Part shown: positions 21,217 through 33,590 of the stretch, one piece after another
How positions within the stretch are numbered: position 1 is the stretch's first letter
Layout of the letters: every line of letters starts with the position of its first letter
Source of the DNA: Zea mays
Taxonomy: Eukaryota > Streptophyta > Magnoliopsida > Poales > Poaceae
Direction: 5' to 3'
NCBI RefSeq assembly: GCF_902167145.1
Contig: NC_050097.1
Location: 110,951,982-111,015,981 of the forward strand
Length of the DNA stretch: 64,000 nt
Notes under the pieces: model-generated
Database searches by the model: none
Seen by the model: only the letters and a program-made list of their open reading frames with translations
Told to the model about the DNA's origin: nothing
Made by a program: the position numbers and the translations under genes

Positions 21217-24200
21217 TGTAACACCCCAGGTGTTGCCATGGCTGGAGCACACCTTGGCACTCAAGACTATGATCACATGTGGAAGAACTTAAGGAGCAAA
21301 AGTATAAGGGGCTTTGGAAACTAAGTTTTTACCAAGAGTTGGGAATGACCAAAGGCATTACCCTAATTGTGTGCAACTATCACCTTGGGAGAGGGGGAAA
21401 GAACCCTAGGCCTCTCTTAAACCCTATCTCCCAAAACCATGGATAAGAGGGGAAAGAGAGTGAGCAAATGTGCAAAACATGGGTAATCTTTACCCAAACC
21501 CTAAGCAACATTATAACCATCAATTAGGGGAGGGAAATATTACAAAAAGGCCCCTAGGGAAACCCCATTTCAAATCTCCAAGTGGAAAGAGAGCTAGAGC
21601 TCTCTAATTCCCTCTAAGTCCCATTTTAGCCCTAAATCAAAGATCAACCGTGTTCACTTTAAAAATGGCGCCAAAACCACTTGGGTTCTATACCAAAAAT
21701 GTGCAATACCACTTAGGGCACCCACTGGAAAAAGTTGAGCTCGAGACTCGGACGTTTGACATGCCATGGCATGGCTTTTGTCGTGGTATGCTCAGTATGA
21801 CACACCTGTTTTGGCACCCGAAGATCTCCCTCCCTAGGCCGTATCTGCCCTGGCGTCTCACAGTTGAGTGACAGCCCTAGGTGCCAGGAAGAGGTCTGCG
21901 CCGGACTTTTGCAAAGATTCGCACGTTTGCGACCTCTGGCGACATTTGAACACTGGAAGAAACAAACCGCCACGTGTTCGACGCTGTCTGCCGCGCCAGA
22001 GCACGCCCGCGCGCGCGCCCGCGCCGCGCCCAAGCCAAGCCAGTGCCCTGGTCCGCGTCCGCGACTATAAAATGCCCAGGAGCCTTGGCCGTACCCCTCC
22101 GCACGCGCTCAAGCCTCACCGGAGCTCAGTTCGCCGCCGTTTGCCCATACGCGACGTGCCCGCGGCCACCCGAGCCCCTGCCACCGTAGACCGGCCAGCC
22201 CAGCCATTCCCAACCCCGTCCAGCCCTCGGAGAAGACTGTGCACGTCTCCGTGAAGCTCCCCGAGCGAGGAATCGGGCTCTGCTTCACCGGAGAGGCCGG
22301 CCCAAGGTCACCGGACTTCAACCGACCGCCGGCAACCGTGGACCGAGGTACACCGTGCACCTCTCTTCGATTCCTTGCACGGTTAGACTCCTTAGACCTC
22401 CATGAAGCTCCCTATGCCCTTGGATTGAACTATGCCGCCGTGGATAGGCCGGAGCACACGCCGCCGACGAGCTCGCCCGCCTGCTCACGTGGACCGGGCG
22501 ATTCCGGCCATCCCCGACGACGAGCCGTACCTCGACGTGATCGCCAGACCCTCCCCGAGCCAACCCTACCCTTCGCCGGACCTCCCTCGCTGCCGGTAAG
22601 CCGCGCCACCCTTTTCTTTCCCGCGGCTACTGTTTCAGTTGAGGGAGGGACTGCGGGTGAGAGGGAGAGAAACCCAGGGGGTTAAGTGAAAGGTCAGAGA
22701 CTCAAGTGAATAGTGCCTTAAGGGTAGATCTGCGAGGTTTGAATTGTTTTAAACCCAGGGGCCTCGGCGCAAACTGTTTTTCCAGGAAAACTTAATTAAA
22801 ACCTAATTTAAATTCAAACAGAAACTTTAAAAACCCATAACTTCTGTTTGGTTTGTCCAATTTTGGTCAAACCAATTTTGCCAGACTCTAAATCATGTAA
22901 CCTATTTAGAAAAAATATAAAACCCCTTGATGCTGTGGAAAACTTAAAAGTTCTGATTTAATGTTAACTTTGGCCAAAAGCTAAATAATAGTAAGAAAAA
23001 TAGTTAGGCTATTTGACTAAGGTTAGGAAAATTTGGAGAAGTTTATATTCACCTACTAACCTGTTTAAAAATGTTAAACCCCTCTGTCCATTACATTAAG
23101 TTAGTTTTAACCCCTTATTCCAAATATGCTTAAGTTTAAGAAAAATAGGAAAAGTGACACAAATATTGAACCAGAGGGCACCCCTATTTTTGTTAAGATA
23201 CTTAGTTAATGTAGTTCACTAGAAAAATATATCATACCCTGTTTTAGTGTAAAATAATTAAGATCTCTTTTAAATTAATAAAACAAGGATAACTTAGAAA
23301 AACTCCACAAAAATAACCCCAAGGTGAAAACACCCCCACCCTTGGGATAACTATTGTTTTATTAGAAAGAACCTAAGAAAAATATGAAATCTGCTGTTTG
23401 ACATTTTTCAAATAATAAGGTAGTAGAAAGTGCCTTTTTGACATTAAACTTGGGAAAATCATAGCTAATTAACCACCCCTTAGTTTCCTGTGATTTTTAG
23501 CACAAAGACCTATCATTACCAGAGGATGCCAACAAAAATAACCTTTAGGGCAGAACCTACCCCTAACTAGGAGGTGTGGTGTAAAGTGCCCCTTTTTGCC
23601 TAACTTTTGTTATTTTTGTTTAAGGCCTAACTTTTATACTTTAAGCCTCAAATTCTTAAAACAAGCTAAAATAGCCAGTGACAACCCACTGTAATTTTTA
23701 CAGAATTTTTGGAAATTATTAAAACCCTGTTGTAGTTCAAACCTACCCTAGAAACCCTAGATGGGAACTAAGGAAAGGAAAAAGAATAATGAGAATTAAG
23801 GTTATTCTAAAACCTTTGTAATCTGTCCACTAAAATGTATCAAGGCAAAATCAATCCACTTTGTCATCCTAAAGGAAAAACCTAAGTCCAAAGAGTAATA
23901 AGTCTATCTATGTACCACTAGAAGCCCCGCATAACTAAGAAAACCCTAAGTTACTTCTCGACTTCGTTTCTTTTGCATAATGTTATTAAATCGTGCATAA
24001 TCATGACATACATGTTCATTGCATTTCGATAGACTGTAATCTTGCTGACGGAGAGTACATCCTCGTGCCGGAGCAAGGAGCTGCTCAGGAGGTAGCCCCA
24101 GATCCAGCACCCGAGCCTGCACCAGAGGACCTGCCTGCCACTGCTTTGGAAGGCAAGCCCCGGTTTTATGCATAACCATTTATATATGCTATTTTACTTC

Positions 24201-25562
24201 ACTTAATGATTGTAGGGTTGATTGTGCACTTAAGTGTAGGAGTTGTTTGAAACCCTAGTTGCATGATCTCAGGAATTCCGTTGAGATGAATGCTAGTATG
24301 CTAGGTCGAGTAGCTGCTTTATTAATTAGGATCTCGGTAGAAGTCGAGTGATTTTTCTAGCACTCGCGCGAGGTCAGGACATTGATTGTACCCACTTCCA
24401 TATCATACTGGTGTTGGTTGTGGACAACAATCCATGGGGATTGGTTGTCCACGGGATAAAATGTGAATAAGGATTAAGGTGTGGTACCGTGAGTCAAGCG
24501 TTTGAACGTACTAAGCACATGCCGAGAAATATGGTAAATCGGTAAGCCTAGTACCTAATTGAACCTGGCAGTGGACATATCCCCTCACGCGACCTGAGAT
24601 GAGGTCTCCCATTCCGGTTATGGTGGGTACAAGTGCGGTCACTGCACGACGGCCAGTCGGGGTCAGTGAGGCATTGTACGCCAAGGCGGTGAGCCCTGAT
24701 CTGCTGACGGGGAATCGAGGGGGACGGTTGATGTGTGTGGGGACGGAGTGCCCTACATGTCGTGTGTTTAGGTTTACCTTGCAAGGATAAAAACTCGATT
24801 CGAATCGTCTGCTTCTCGCAGCTAATGAGACTGCTTGATCCATGCTGCTACATTGAGTAACAAGTGGAATGATGCGGAGATGATATAAGATGTTGATTGC
24901 TAAAATGTTTGCTACTTTGTATGAATAGATAGTACACTTTTAGCCTTAAGAGAGTCACACTTAACTTTGACTAAGTTAAAATCTTGATTTAGAAACTCAG
25001 CTAGTGCTTTTGGCAACCAAACCCCACAGCCAAACAGCTGCATGTCTAGAGGTAGAGGAGTAGACTCCTCACACCGGGTAAGTCTAGCTGAGTATTAGTA
25101 TACTCAGCCTTGCTTGTGGCATAATTTTTACAGGTTCTCTGGAAGAGATGGTTGCTGGGATAACTTGGCCGACCACCCTGCCACCGGGTTGGACTGTCGA
25201 ATGGGACCCTGCCTCGGCTGAGGAGGAGCATGAGGAGTGATGGGACAGGCTTCCCCATCTCTCTGTTTTATTTACCGTTAGTTTTATTCCGCTGCACTTC
25301 GAACAATGATGGATACTTTTGCAAAAACTCCGACGATGATGATGGTGATGTAATAATTTAACCTTATGACATGTATGGTTTTATGCTTTATTGTATTTGC
25401 TCTGTGACTCACCTTCGAGTGAGATTGTGGTACTTGATCCTGTCAGTGGCCGTGTCGAACTAGATCCGAGGGATTGACGGGTTATTCCTATTTAAGTGTG
25501 GTCTAGCCTCTAAGGCGGGACTTAGGCACTTAAGTTGGAATAATTCGGGCAGTTCCGCCACA
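21217..25562 (+). repeat. 3' LTR of the Tekay-like element
   Basis: 4346 bp, nearly identical to 10604-14945. It lacks one 12-bp unit of the GC run and has a roughly 17-bp insertion near 22555 relative to the 5' LTR. Confidence 0.9.
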
Positions 25563-26933
25563 AGTCTCCAGGCACAGCATGCGGATGCTGTGCGGAAGAA
25601 GTCGGCTACGGAGAGCAAAAGCTGCAGGCTGTCGGAGAAGGTGACCGCCATGGAGGCCGAGAAGACGGATCTCCAGCGCCAGCTGGCGGAGGAGAGGAGG
25701 GAGGCGAACAAGGTCCTCGCTAATGCGCAGGCTGCGCAGGCCGAGGCCAAAGTGGCGCGGGCGGAGGGCAGTCTCGCCCGCCAACGCGCCGAGGAGCTGG
25801 AGGCGAGGTTCAACGCCCTGCGCAGCCGCGTGGACAAGGTCGAGGCCTCGACGCGCGCGGAGGTCGAGCGGACGCACACGCAGTTCGTGGACGCGTACCA
25901 GGAGCTAGGTGTGCGGACTGCTGACTTCGAAGTGCCCGGCCAAGAAGCGGGCCTTTGCTTCCTTGAATGGTTGCAGGAGGAGCTGCTGGTGCTCCCGACC
26001 ATTGTGACGGGTTTCATGTCCTTCGGCTCCCTCGTCACCTGCGAGGGGGCCGTGAATGCTTTGTTCCGCGAGGGGTGCAGGCATTACGAAGTCTTCGACC
26101 AAGCGGACGAAAACTTTGAACGTGAAATCTTCAAGGTCGAAGACCCTGTGCTGAAGCAATCGGTGGGGCGCTCTTCGATAGGATGTGGGGTCCGCACGGC
26201 CGAGAGGGGAGCGGTCCAATCGGGCAATAGAGTAGGTAAAGGCTGTTTTTTGTGTGGTTATATGTGTGGGTATGTGTGGTTTTGCTGAATGAGTGTGCTG
26301 CTGTTGCAGATGGCACATGCCGAAGACGTCGAGGACCTTGGTGGTCTGGACGGCGCGCTGCCCGAGGCCGCGGAGGTCGATCCGGTGCCGCCATCTGATG
26401 CCGGTGAAGGCCCCTCGGCGACCCCCGCGCCGACAGCGGCCGGCGAAGACCCCGCACCAGCCCCTGCACCGACGGGCGAAGACGCCTCGAAGGTGGTGGC
26501 CGAGTCGGCTGCCGAGCCGACGGCCGAAGACCCCACAGCCGCGGCCGGGCCTTCGCAGGTGGCTGAATAGGTGTTGAGGATTTTGTAAATTTTGTCTATG
26601 TGATACTGAACCTCGGTTGCTACGCAGGTTCTGAGGTTTGGGCCTGCGCACGCAACCGCTACTGACAATGCTATTTTTGTGGCGGCTTCGACCGTGGCTG
26701 CTGATGACGATTCATTTAGCTCTGTGTCTAACTGTTTTGAATCTGATGATTCTGGGAGTTCGATTGCGTGGACGGAGGAGTCTTCAGACGAGGACTTGGA
26801 TTATTTTGCAGCGTTAGATGTGGCTGCAGCGGAGCCTTCGCCACGCTCGGAGGGTTCCGAGGAGCTCACGAGCGCGAGTACTGGGTATATGCGCCGAAGG
26901 GCGGTGGCGAAACGGAGAGTGAGTGGATTGTAG
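25563..26933 (+). pseudogene. Antisense gene of Tat element, 3' part (coiled coil and acidic tail)
   Basis: After the nested element the interrupted exon resumes: AGTCT at 25563-25567 is the target duplication, and the frame continues as QAQHADAVRKKSATESK. A long charged heptad-like region follows (EAEKTDLQRQLAEERREANK, SLARQRAEELEARFNAL), then a globular stretch ending near 26235, where a GTAAAG donor occurs. A further exon starts after TTGCAG at 26310 and encodes an acidic Ala/Pro-rich tail (AEDVEDLGGLDGALPEAAEV) to about 26570. A last acidic/serine-rich piece is at 26679-26933. The combination of N-terminal globular domain, coiled coil and acidic tail would suit a DNA- or chromatin-associated protein, but that is inference only. 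Confidence 0.65.
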
Positions 26934-27202
26934 CGAAGCGGTAGGCGTCATCGTAGTGAGATGGAGAGTGGTTGTCTTCGCGTGGACGGGACTGGTAAGC
27001 GAGAATTATTGTCCTCGCCGATTGGGGTGAGTGTAGGTGAGGGGGAGCTGCGAAATCTTTTTTAGGGTGAGGAATTGAGGATAATGCTGTTCAACTATAG
27101 GGAGATGGGTATCATCCCGAAGGCTGAGCCAATGTAATATATGATGTCCTCGCTGTGTGTATGTAACCGTAATTGATATGATAAGGCTGCGCGCCTTCGT
27201 TG

Positions 27203-27695
27203 ATCCGGCCGCGCCCATAGGTGACTTCTGCACGGAGTCTTTTGCGAATGACTTCGATCTTCGCGTACTTGTTGTGTTGTTCAGGCCGCGCCCGTAAGCG
27301 ACTTTTGCACGGAGAGTCTTTTGGAAAAGACTTTGATTTTGCGCGTCTATTATTCCGGCTGCACCCTTAGGCGACTTTTGCACGGAGAGTCTTTTGGAAA
27401 AGACTTCGATTTTGCGCACTTGTTGTGCTATTCCGGTTGTACCCTTAGGCGACTTTTGCACGGAGAGTCCGGCTGCACCCTTAGGCGACTTTTGCACGGA
27501 GAGTCTTTTGGAAAAGACTTTGATTTTGCGCACTTATTGTGCTAGTCCGGCTGCACCCTTAGGCGACTTTTGCACGGAGAGTCCGGCTGCACCCTTAGGC
27601 GACTTTTGAACGGAGAGTCTTTTGGAAAAGACTTCAATTTTGCGCACTTATTGTGCTAGTCCGGCTGCACCCTTAGGCGACTTTTGCGCGGAGTG
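27203..27695. repeat. Minisatellite of 78- and 36-bp units with palindromic core
   Basis: The phrase GCGACTTTTGCACGGAG recurs at about 27221, 27298, 27371, 27449, 27485, 27563, 27599 and 27677. Spacings are 77, 73, 78, 36, 78, 36 and 78 bp. Long units carry GTCTTTTGGAAAAGAC or a variant, a perfect 7-bp stem; short units lack it. The array lies in the Tat element between the 3' ends of the antisense gene and of gag-pol. It is not CRISPR-like: the repeats abut and there are no unique spacers. Confidence 0.85.
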
Positions 27696-27699
27696 TCGC

Positions 27700-28023
27700 A
27701 CGAGAGGGTAGTCAGTGCTGCCCCTCGCGGTGACGTCGGTGTGGTCGAATGCCGAAGACCGTTGATGCGGTCTTTTTCGACATATTGTGCCTTAGTTTTT
27801 GCGGGGGATTTTTGCAGGTATATTACATGGCTCCGCCTCATTAAAAACCTCACCCCCCGGGAGGAAAAGAGTGCGGGTCGGAATGATATTGTTTGGTGAA
27901 TTACAAGGGTGTGTTAGCCCTGAGGATTAAAAACAAAATATTTGTGGAGATTATCGATATTCCAGGAATGCTTTAGGTCCTCGTCGGATGGCGTTGTTAG
28001 CCTGTACGCGCTGGGGGACGCCT
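27700..28023. other. Convergent 3' region of the Tat element
   Basis: No intact frame. It holds GCCTCATTAAAAACCTCACC followed by GGGAGGAAAAGAG near 27835-27870, a word resembling repeats seen in grass Tat elements. The 3' end of the degenerate pol frame enters from the right (minus strand) up to about 27950. Confidence 0.5.
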
Positions 28024-29061
28024 TCATCTTGACGATGAAAGGACCCTCTCACTTTGGCTCCAGCTTGCCTCGTGACTTTGTCCGAGTTGTCCGAGGTCCC
28101 CTTCGTCGAATTCTCTTGGGACGACTGCGTGGTCGTGCCAGGACTTCGTTTGAGCTTGGCATTTGTTGAGAGCCTGCAGGGCGAAGACACGGTCTCTGTT
28201 GATGAGGTCTTTGGAAGTTGGTTCGTCTATGTCGGGGACGACTGAAGCGCTTGTCCATGGTGACCCATGTTTGATTTCCTGCGGGGTCATGGCCTCCGAT
28301 CCGTATAGCAGGCGAAAGGGAGTGAATCCAGTCGCCCGGCATTCGGTCGTGTTCAGCGCCCAGACTGCTTCAGGTAGTAGGTCAGCCCATTTACCCTTCT
28401 TGTCGTCGAGAAGCATTTTCTTGATGGCCATGAAAATCTTGTCGTTGGCGTGCTCCACGATGCCGTTAGATTGTGGGTGATATACTGAGGCGAAGGCAAG
28501 CTTCGTGCCAATGGAGAAGCAAAAGTCCCTAAAGTCCTGGCTGTCAAACTGTTTGCCATTGTCGACTGTGAGCTCAGACGGGACTCCGAATCGGTAGATA
28601 ATGTTTTGCCAGAAAAATTTCTAGGCAGTCTTCGACGTTATCGTGGATACTGCCCTTGCCTCGATCCACTTAGTAAAATACTCGACGGCAATGAAGGTGA
28701 ACTTGAGGTTCCCTTGGGCCGTGGGTAGTGGCCCGACAATGTCTAGCCCCCAACGTTGAAGTGGCCATGTGTGGGCGATTAGCTTTGTGAATTGCGAGGG
28801 GTTGCCCGAACGGGGAGAGAACTTCTGGCAGGCTTCGCACGACCTCGTGACTCGATTTGCGACGCAGATTATAGCGGGCCAGTAGAAACCTTGACGGATC
28901 ACCTTGGCAGCGAGGGCCCTGGGCCTCGAGTGAGAGCCGCAAGTGCCGCTGTGGACTTCGCGCAGGATCTGGAGGTCTTCGGTCTCTGTGACACATTTGA
29001 GCATGGGTTGACTGATCCCTTTCTTGTATAGCTGACCCTCAATAAGTGTGAAGTCCCGACT
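28024..29061 (-). pseudogene. Tat element integrase
   Basis: The minus-strand frame from 29061 has an HHCC-type zinc-binding region (VHSGTCGSHSRPRALAAKVI, then CEACQKFSP). The first catalytic Asp is in WGLDIVGPLP. After a TAG at 28621-28623 the same protein continues with the second Asp in VDNGKQF and the Glu within HPQSNGIVEHAN. The downstream part (LPEAVWALNTTECRATGFTP) is typical of Tat integrase. Near 28110 the frame shifts just after EFDEGDL, so the C-terminal tail reads in another frame. All catalytic residues are still visible, but the chain is broken at least twice. Confidence 0.8.
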
Positions 29062-30237
29062 TCAGTGTTTGAGGTGCTTGGCCTCGTTGACATCACCTGG
29101 ATGGTAATATCCTTGCAAGAACGGGGTTATTGGGGCCCACCACTCTTCGGCCATGATGAGGTTGACAATGCGATGCCCCTCGGCGTTGGTGGTTATTTGC
29201 AGACCCTCTAGGTTGCGGACGGCTGGTGTGCCAATGACGTGGTAGAACACGTTGGAGGGCAGGGCTTCGCCTCTGGCTGCTGCTTTGGCTAACGCGTCGG
29301 CTTCTTCGTTCCTAGCGCGGTCCACATGTTGTAGGGTGAAACCCTTGAATTGTTTCTCAAGACTGCGAATGGCCGTAAGATACTGCAGAAGTGCAGGGTC
29401 TTTTGCTGAATAGTCTTTTTCGATCTGGCCAGCAACGACTTTGGAGTCTGTCTTGATTATACAGGTGGTCACGCCGAGTGCTTTCATCTTGCGAAGGCCT
29501 AGGATAACGACTTCGTATTCTGCTATGTTATTTGTGCACCTGTCGGATTCCAGAGCGAAGCTGAGGCGTGCTGCGTATCAGTGCTTGACGCCGGTTGGTG
29601 ATGTGATAATTGCAGCCGCGCCTGCCCCCGTATGGCACCATGCACCATCACAGTGGATGGTCCACACCTTCTCTGAGGGCTCTTCTTGCTGCCGTGCCGG
29701 CCCTGTCCAGTCGATGATGAAATCTGCGAGGACTTGCGACTTGATTGCTATCCTGGGCTCGCAGGTGATGTGGTATTCAGAGAGTTTGGCTGCCCATTTG
29801 GCGATACGGACGGACGTCTCCGGATTTCTGAATAATTCGCTGAGTCCCCTGTCCGTGGTGACCCACACCTTGAACGCTTCAAAGTAGTGGCGCAACTTGC
29901 GCGATGCCATGACGACTGCGTAGGCAATTTTTTCCAACTCCGTCATGTTGCATTTGGAAGTCGTGAGGACTTCGGAGACATAATAAACTGGACACTACCG
30001 AGTTGTGCCCTCTCTGTCCTGCTCTTGGACCGACGCTGCGCTGACTGCGTGTGGCGAAGCTGTGACGTAGAGCAATAGAGGTAGCGAGGGGTCGGGGCTT
30101 GTAAGGGTTGCCAACTCTGACAGGTGTTGTTTGAGTGATGCGAAGGCTGTCGCTTGCTCTGGTCCCCATGCAAAGTCTTTTGCGCCGCGTAGCGTCTTGA
30201 GGAAAGGTAGGCTTTGCTCTGCGGACTTGGAAATGAA
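29062..30237 (-). pseudogene. Tat element RNase H and second (archaeal-type) RNase H
   Basis: The first part (about 30237-29760) is the gypsy RNase H and connection: TELEKIAYAVVMASRKLRHY and VTTDRGLSELFRNPE are recognisable. The second part (about 29690-29280) has the pattern of the extra RNase H acquired by Tat elements: IHCDGAWCHTGAGAAAII (catalytic Asp), NNIAEYEVVILGL (Glu), IKTDSKVVAGQI (Asp) and HVDRARNEEADALAKAA (His/Asp). In-frame stops are at 29995-29997, 29578-29580 and 29062-29064. Confidence 0.75.
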
Positions 30238-32214
30238 TCAGTAGAGGGCGGCCAATCTGCCTGTCAGGCGTTGGACGTCTCTGGTTGACTGCGGAGGCAT
30301 CATGTTGATGATAGCCTGGATCTTAGTCGGGTTGGCCTCGATCCCGCGGTGCGACACCAGGTAGCCCAGTATCTTCCCCTGGCGAACTCCGAAGACACAC
30401 TTTTCAGGGTTTAGGCGAAGTCGTGCTTCCCGCATGTTCGCGAATGTTTCTGCGAGGTCGGCTAGATGATCCTCTTTGTTTTTGCTGGAGACGATGATGT
30501 CGTCCACATACGTGAAAATGTTCCGGCCTACTTGGCTCTCGAGCACTGTCTTGGTTAGGCGAGAGAAGGTGGACCCAGCGTTCTTTAGTCCCTCCGGCAT
30601 TCTGACGAAACAATATGTGCCGAATGGCGTGATGAAACTGGTACTGGCCTTGTCTTCCTCCTTCATATATATTTGGTGATAGCCAGAGAAGCAGTCAAGG
30701 AGTGACATGACTTCGCATCCGGCCACACTATCGACGATCTTGTCGATCCAAGGCAGCGGGAAATTATCCTTGGGGCAGGCCTTGTTGAGGCTGGTGAAAT
30801 CGATGCACATCCGCCACTTGCCACTCTTGTTTTGCACCATGACTACGTTAGCGAGCCACGTAGGGTAGGCGACTGGTTCGATGAAATTGGCCTCAAGCAA
30901 GCGATGTACCTCGGCTTTGGTGGCTTCTGTTTTTTCATCAGACATTTTGCGCAGCCTCTGCTTCTTCGACCGCACCGAAGGGTCGATGCCCAGACTATGT
31001 TCGATGATAGTGCGACTGACTCCGACCAGGTCGAGGGCAGACCAGGCGAAGACGTCCTTATTTCTGGAAAGACAGGAGATGAGTCTCTCCTCGTCTTGCG
31101 AAGTCAAGTCTTCGCTTATGATGACCGTTTGTTTGGGCGTTGCCTGGTCAAAGGGAACTGTCTTCGTTCCATCGTTGCTCTGCAGCTGTGCCTTTTCATG
31201 CTCGTTGGCGGTTGCGCGGGTAGCCTCGGGGACTTCGGGCTGCGTCGTAAGACAGTGTACATTCCGTTGCCCTGGAACAAAGTCTCTTTCAATGTTGCGT
31301 GCAGTCTGTTGGTTGCCATAGACTGTGATCACGCCTTGCGGACCCGATATTTTCATGTATAGGTAAAGTCCATGAATGGCCGCTTCAAACTTGTTGATGG
31401 AGCCCCGACCCATTATGGCGTTGTACGGGTATACCATGTCGACGATGTCAAAGGTGACCTGCTCATTTCGTGCATTGGGTGCTACACCGAAGGACAAGGG
31501 TAGCTCTATCTTGCCCATAGGAAAGGTGCCCTTGCCGCCGAAGCCATATAGGGGGTTGTCCGAAGGTTTAAGTAAACTGTGGCTGATGCCCATGCAGTCG
31601 AAGGCATGGAGGAAAATGATGTCCGCCTGGCTGCCGTTGTCAACTAAGACTTTGTGCAGGTCCCAGCCTGCCACACTGTAGTTGATTACCATGGCGTCAA
31701 TGTGGGGTGCGCTGCGTAGGTCAACATCTCTGGCGTCGAAGGTCAGCGGCACGTGGGACCAATTCGTTTGCACGACTGGGCCGGTGACGGCGACGTGGTT
31801 GATGCTTTGGTAGTGGTCCCTCTTCTGTCGCTTCGTATCGAAGTCGACACTGGACCCCCCAGTGATCATGTGAATGACTCCGTGATACGGCTGATCAGCG
31901 AAGTCTTCTTGTTTTGGTGCTTGGGGGTGATTTGGGTGGTGGATGTTTGGCTGATGCGGGTGCGGAGGCGGTAGTGGAGGTGGTACGACTTGTACCTCCT
32001 GGTGGTGTTGGTATGCGTGGTTAGGTGGATGCTGAGTGGGGCCGTGGTTGTATGGTTGTGGGAGGTGGTGTTGATATGTGTGCGCGACAACTCTTGGGTT
32101 GTCGGCTGGTTCGCCCGAGACATCCCGTCCCTGGTGGCCTTTGTTTCCGGGCAGTCCCTCGTTGGGTGCGTGCAGCCTTCGCCGTGAAACAGGCAGTAAA
32201 ATCTGCGCGGCTTC
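30238..32214 (-). pseudogene. Tat element protease and reverse transcriptase
   Basis: On the minus strand the gag zinc-finger area (FYCLFHGEGCTHPTRDCPE) lies in one frame at about 32215-32140. The main frame continues from about 32120 down to 30238. The protease signature is LVDNGSQADIIF near 31630. RT has the fingers motif VVMVQNKSGKWRMCIDFTSL, FSGYHQIYM, and the catalytic TYVDDIIVSSK near 30500. The frame ends at the TGA at 30238-30240 inside the RT/RNase H linker, where the family continues without a break. The open N-terminal extension of this frame above 32215 is out of frame with gag and is not real coding. Confidence 0.82.
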
Positions 32215-33562
32215 TGCACCCGTCCTCGGCCCCGACCACGGGTGCCATTGCCGCGGCCCTGGGGGGGTAATCTTGACGGCGAGGGGCCTCACTGGCGGGG
32301 TGCTGGTTGGCAATGTTATGCACCTGCTGCTGACTGCGACTGTCCCGACCGGAGTCGGACTGCGAAGGTCTTGTCCATGTTCGGCTGGACTGCGGAGGGT
32401 CCTTGGGTTTCCTCTGGGACTCGACCTTGCGCTGGTGGAGCTCTTCAGATCTGGCATATTTTTCAAACAGCTGATAGAGCTCTTGGAGGTTCTTGGGTGG
32501 GTCCCTGATGCAATGACTGTAAAGGACGCCAGCCCGAAGGCCACTGATGGCGTAGTGAATGGCAATTTGGTCGTCGACCGAAGGCAGTTGTGACTTAAGA
32601 GTCAGGAACTTGCAGTAGTACTCCTGCAGGGTTTCTTTCTCCAGCTGCTTGCAGAGTGACAGTTTGGCCAAGACATCGGTGTCTGGGTGGTACCCTTGGA
32701 AGTTGAGCAGAAATTTGTCTCGGAGACTTCTCCAGGAGTCGATGGACAACAGGGGCAATCTGGTGTACCAGGTTAGGGCCGGACCTTCGAGGGCGATGAT
32801 GAAGGACTTGGCCATCGTGGCGTCGTCCCCTCCGGATGATGCGACAGCGACTTGATAGCTCATGATGTACTGTGCTGGGTCGGTGCTGCCGTTGTACTTG
32901 GGGTAGGTCCCTGCCCTGAAGTTGGCGGGCCATGGTGACACTTGCAGTTGCGGCGCCAGGGGACTCCGCTCATCAAGGTAGTTGATGCCTTGGAATGCTG
33001 CGGCGTGCGGGATGAAGGGTCCGCGCTAAGTAATGAATAGGTCTCCGACTGGCGCACGCTGTTGGAGGGGCGGGCCGTGCTGCAGATCATGTTGGCCTTC
33101 GCACTGCATGAGCGCAATCTCGTGCTCGAGTTCCTGAGCCCTCTGCTCCTCGTCTCGTATCATCTGGCGCACCTTGGCCTGCGCGAAAACACATTGGCGC
33201 TTGGCCTCGAGGATTTCTTTCTGCTTCTGGAGGTTGCGGTTCTTGATGCGGAGGGCCCGCAACTGTAGCTGTTCTTCTGCTAAAACGCCGATGACTTCGC
33301 CGTCCTCTGTGGCGTCCTCGCCCTCTAGCGGAGCGAAGCCTGGGGGTGGTTCCTGTGGCTGTCCTCCGGAGCTGCAGGTGCGGAGGCTGCCCTCGGGAGT
33401 TGGTTGGTCGTTGCGCTGTCTCTTGCTGACAGCGTCGTCTTCGCAGGCTTCTTGATGGGTGGTGTCTGCAAGGGCCTTGCCCTTTTTCTCGGCTAGCAGC
33501 GCCGCCTTCGCTGCTTCGTCAACGGATGGGACTGCCTTCGAGCTAGCTCGCTTGGGTGCCAT
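32215..33562 (-). pseudogene. Tat element gag
   Basis: The likely start is ATG 33562 (MAPKRASSKAVPSV), 40 bases inside the LTR end and just after the PBS. The N-terminal region is charged and contains a helical stretch (RNLQKQKEILEAKRQCVFAQ). A TAG at 33026-33028 interrupts the frame. Immediately after it, in the same frame, come the retrotransposon gag core signatures ALTWYTRLPLLSIDSWRSLR and FLTLKSQLPSVDDQIAIHYA. Near 32263-32269 a run of seven Gs marks a frameshift, after which the zinc finger lies in another frame. Confidence 0.8.
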
Positions 33563-33590
33563 CGCGGGTGGTTTGTTCGTAGCACGAACG

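Larger units (their letters stand above)
10604..25562 (+). mobile_element. Young Tekay/Del-like chromovirus LTR retrotransposon nested in the Tat element
   Basis: A complete 14,959-bp element with 4.34-kb LTRs (10604-14945 and 21217-25562), the 5-bp duplication AGTCT on both sides (10599-10603 and 25563-25567), a PBS at 14948 and a polypurine tract at 21204-21215. The interior carries an extra ORF (15373-16242) and a gag-pol frame (16548-20966) with a C-terminal chromodomain-like region, which places it among plant chromoviruses. Gag, protease, RT, RNase H, integrase and chromodomain are in the usual order. The LTRs differ by about 16 substitutions and three short indels by my reading, so insertion is recent compared with the host Tat element. 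One nonsense codon in integrase is the only coding lesion I found. Confidence 0.92.

Noticed and set aside
25905..26651. 248-codon minus-strand ORF
   Set aside because: It is antisense to the spliced coiled-coil gene and composed of Arg/Gly-rich shadow sequence.
27203..27695. Possible CRISPR-like array
   Set aside because: Units abut in tandem with shared sequence and no unique spacers, inside a plant retrotransposon.
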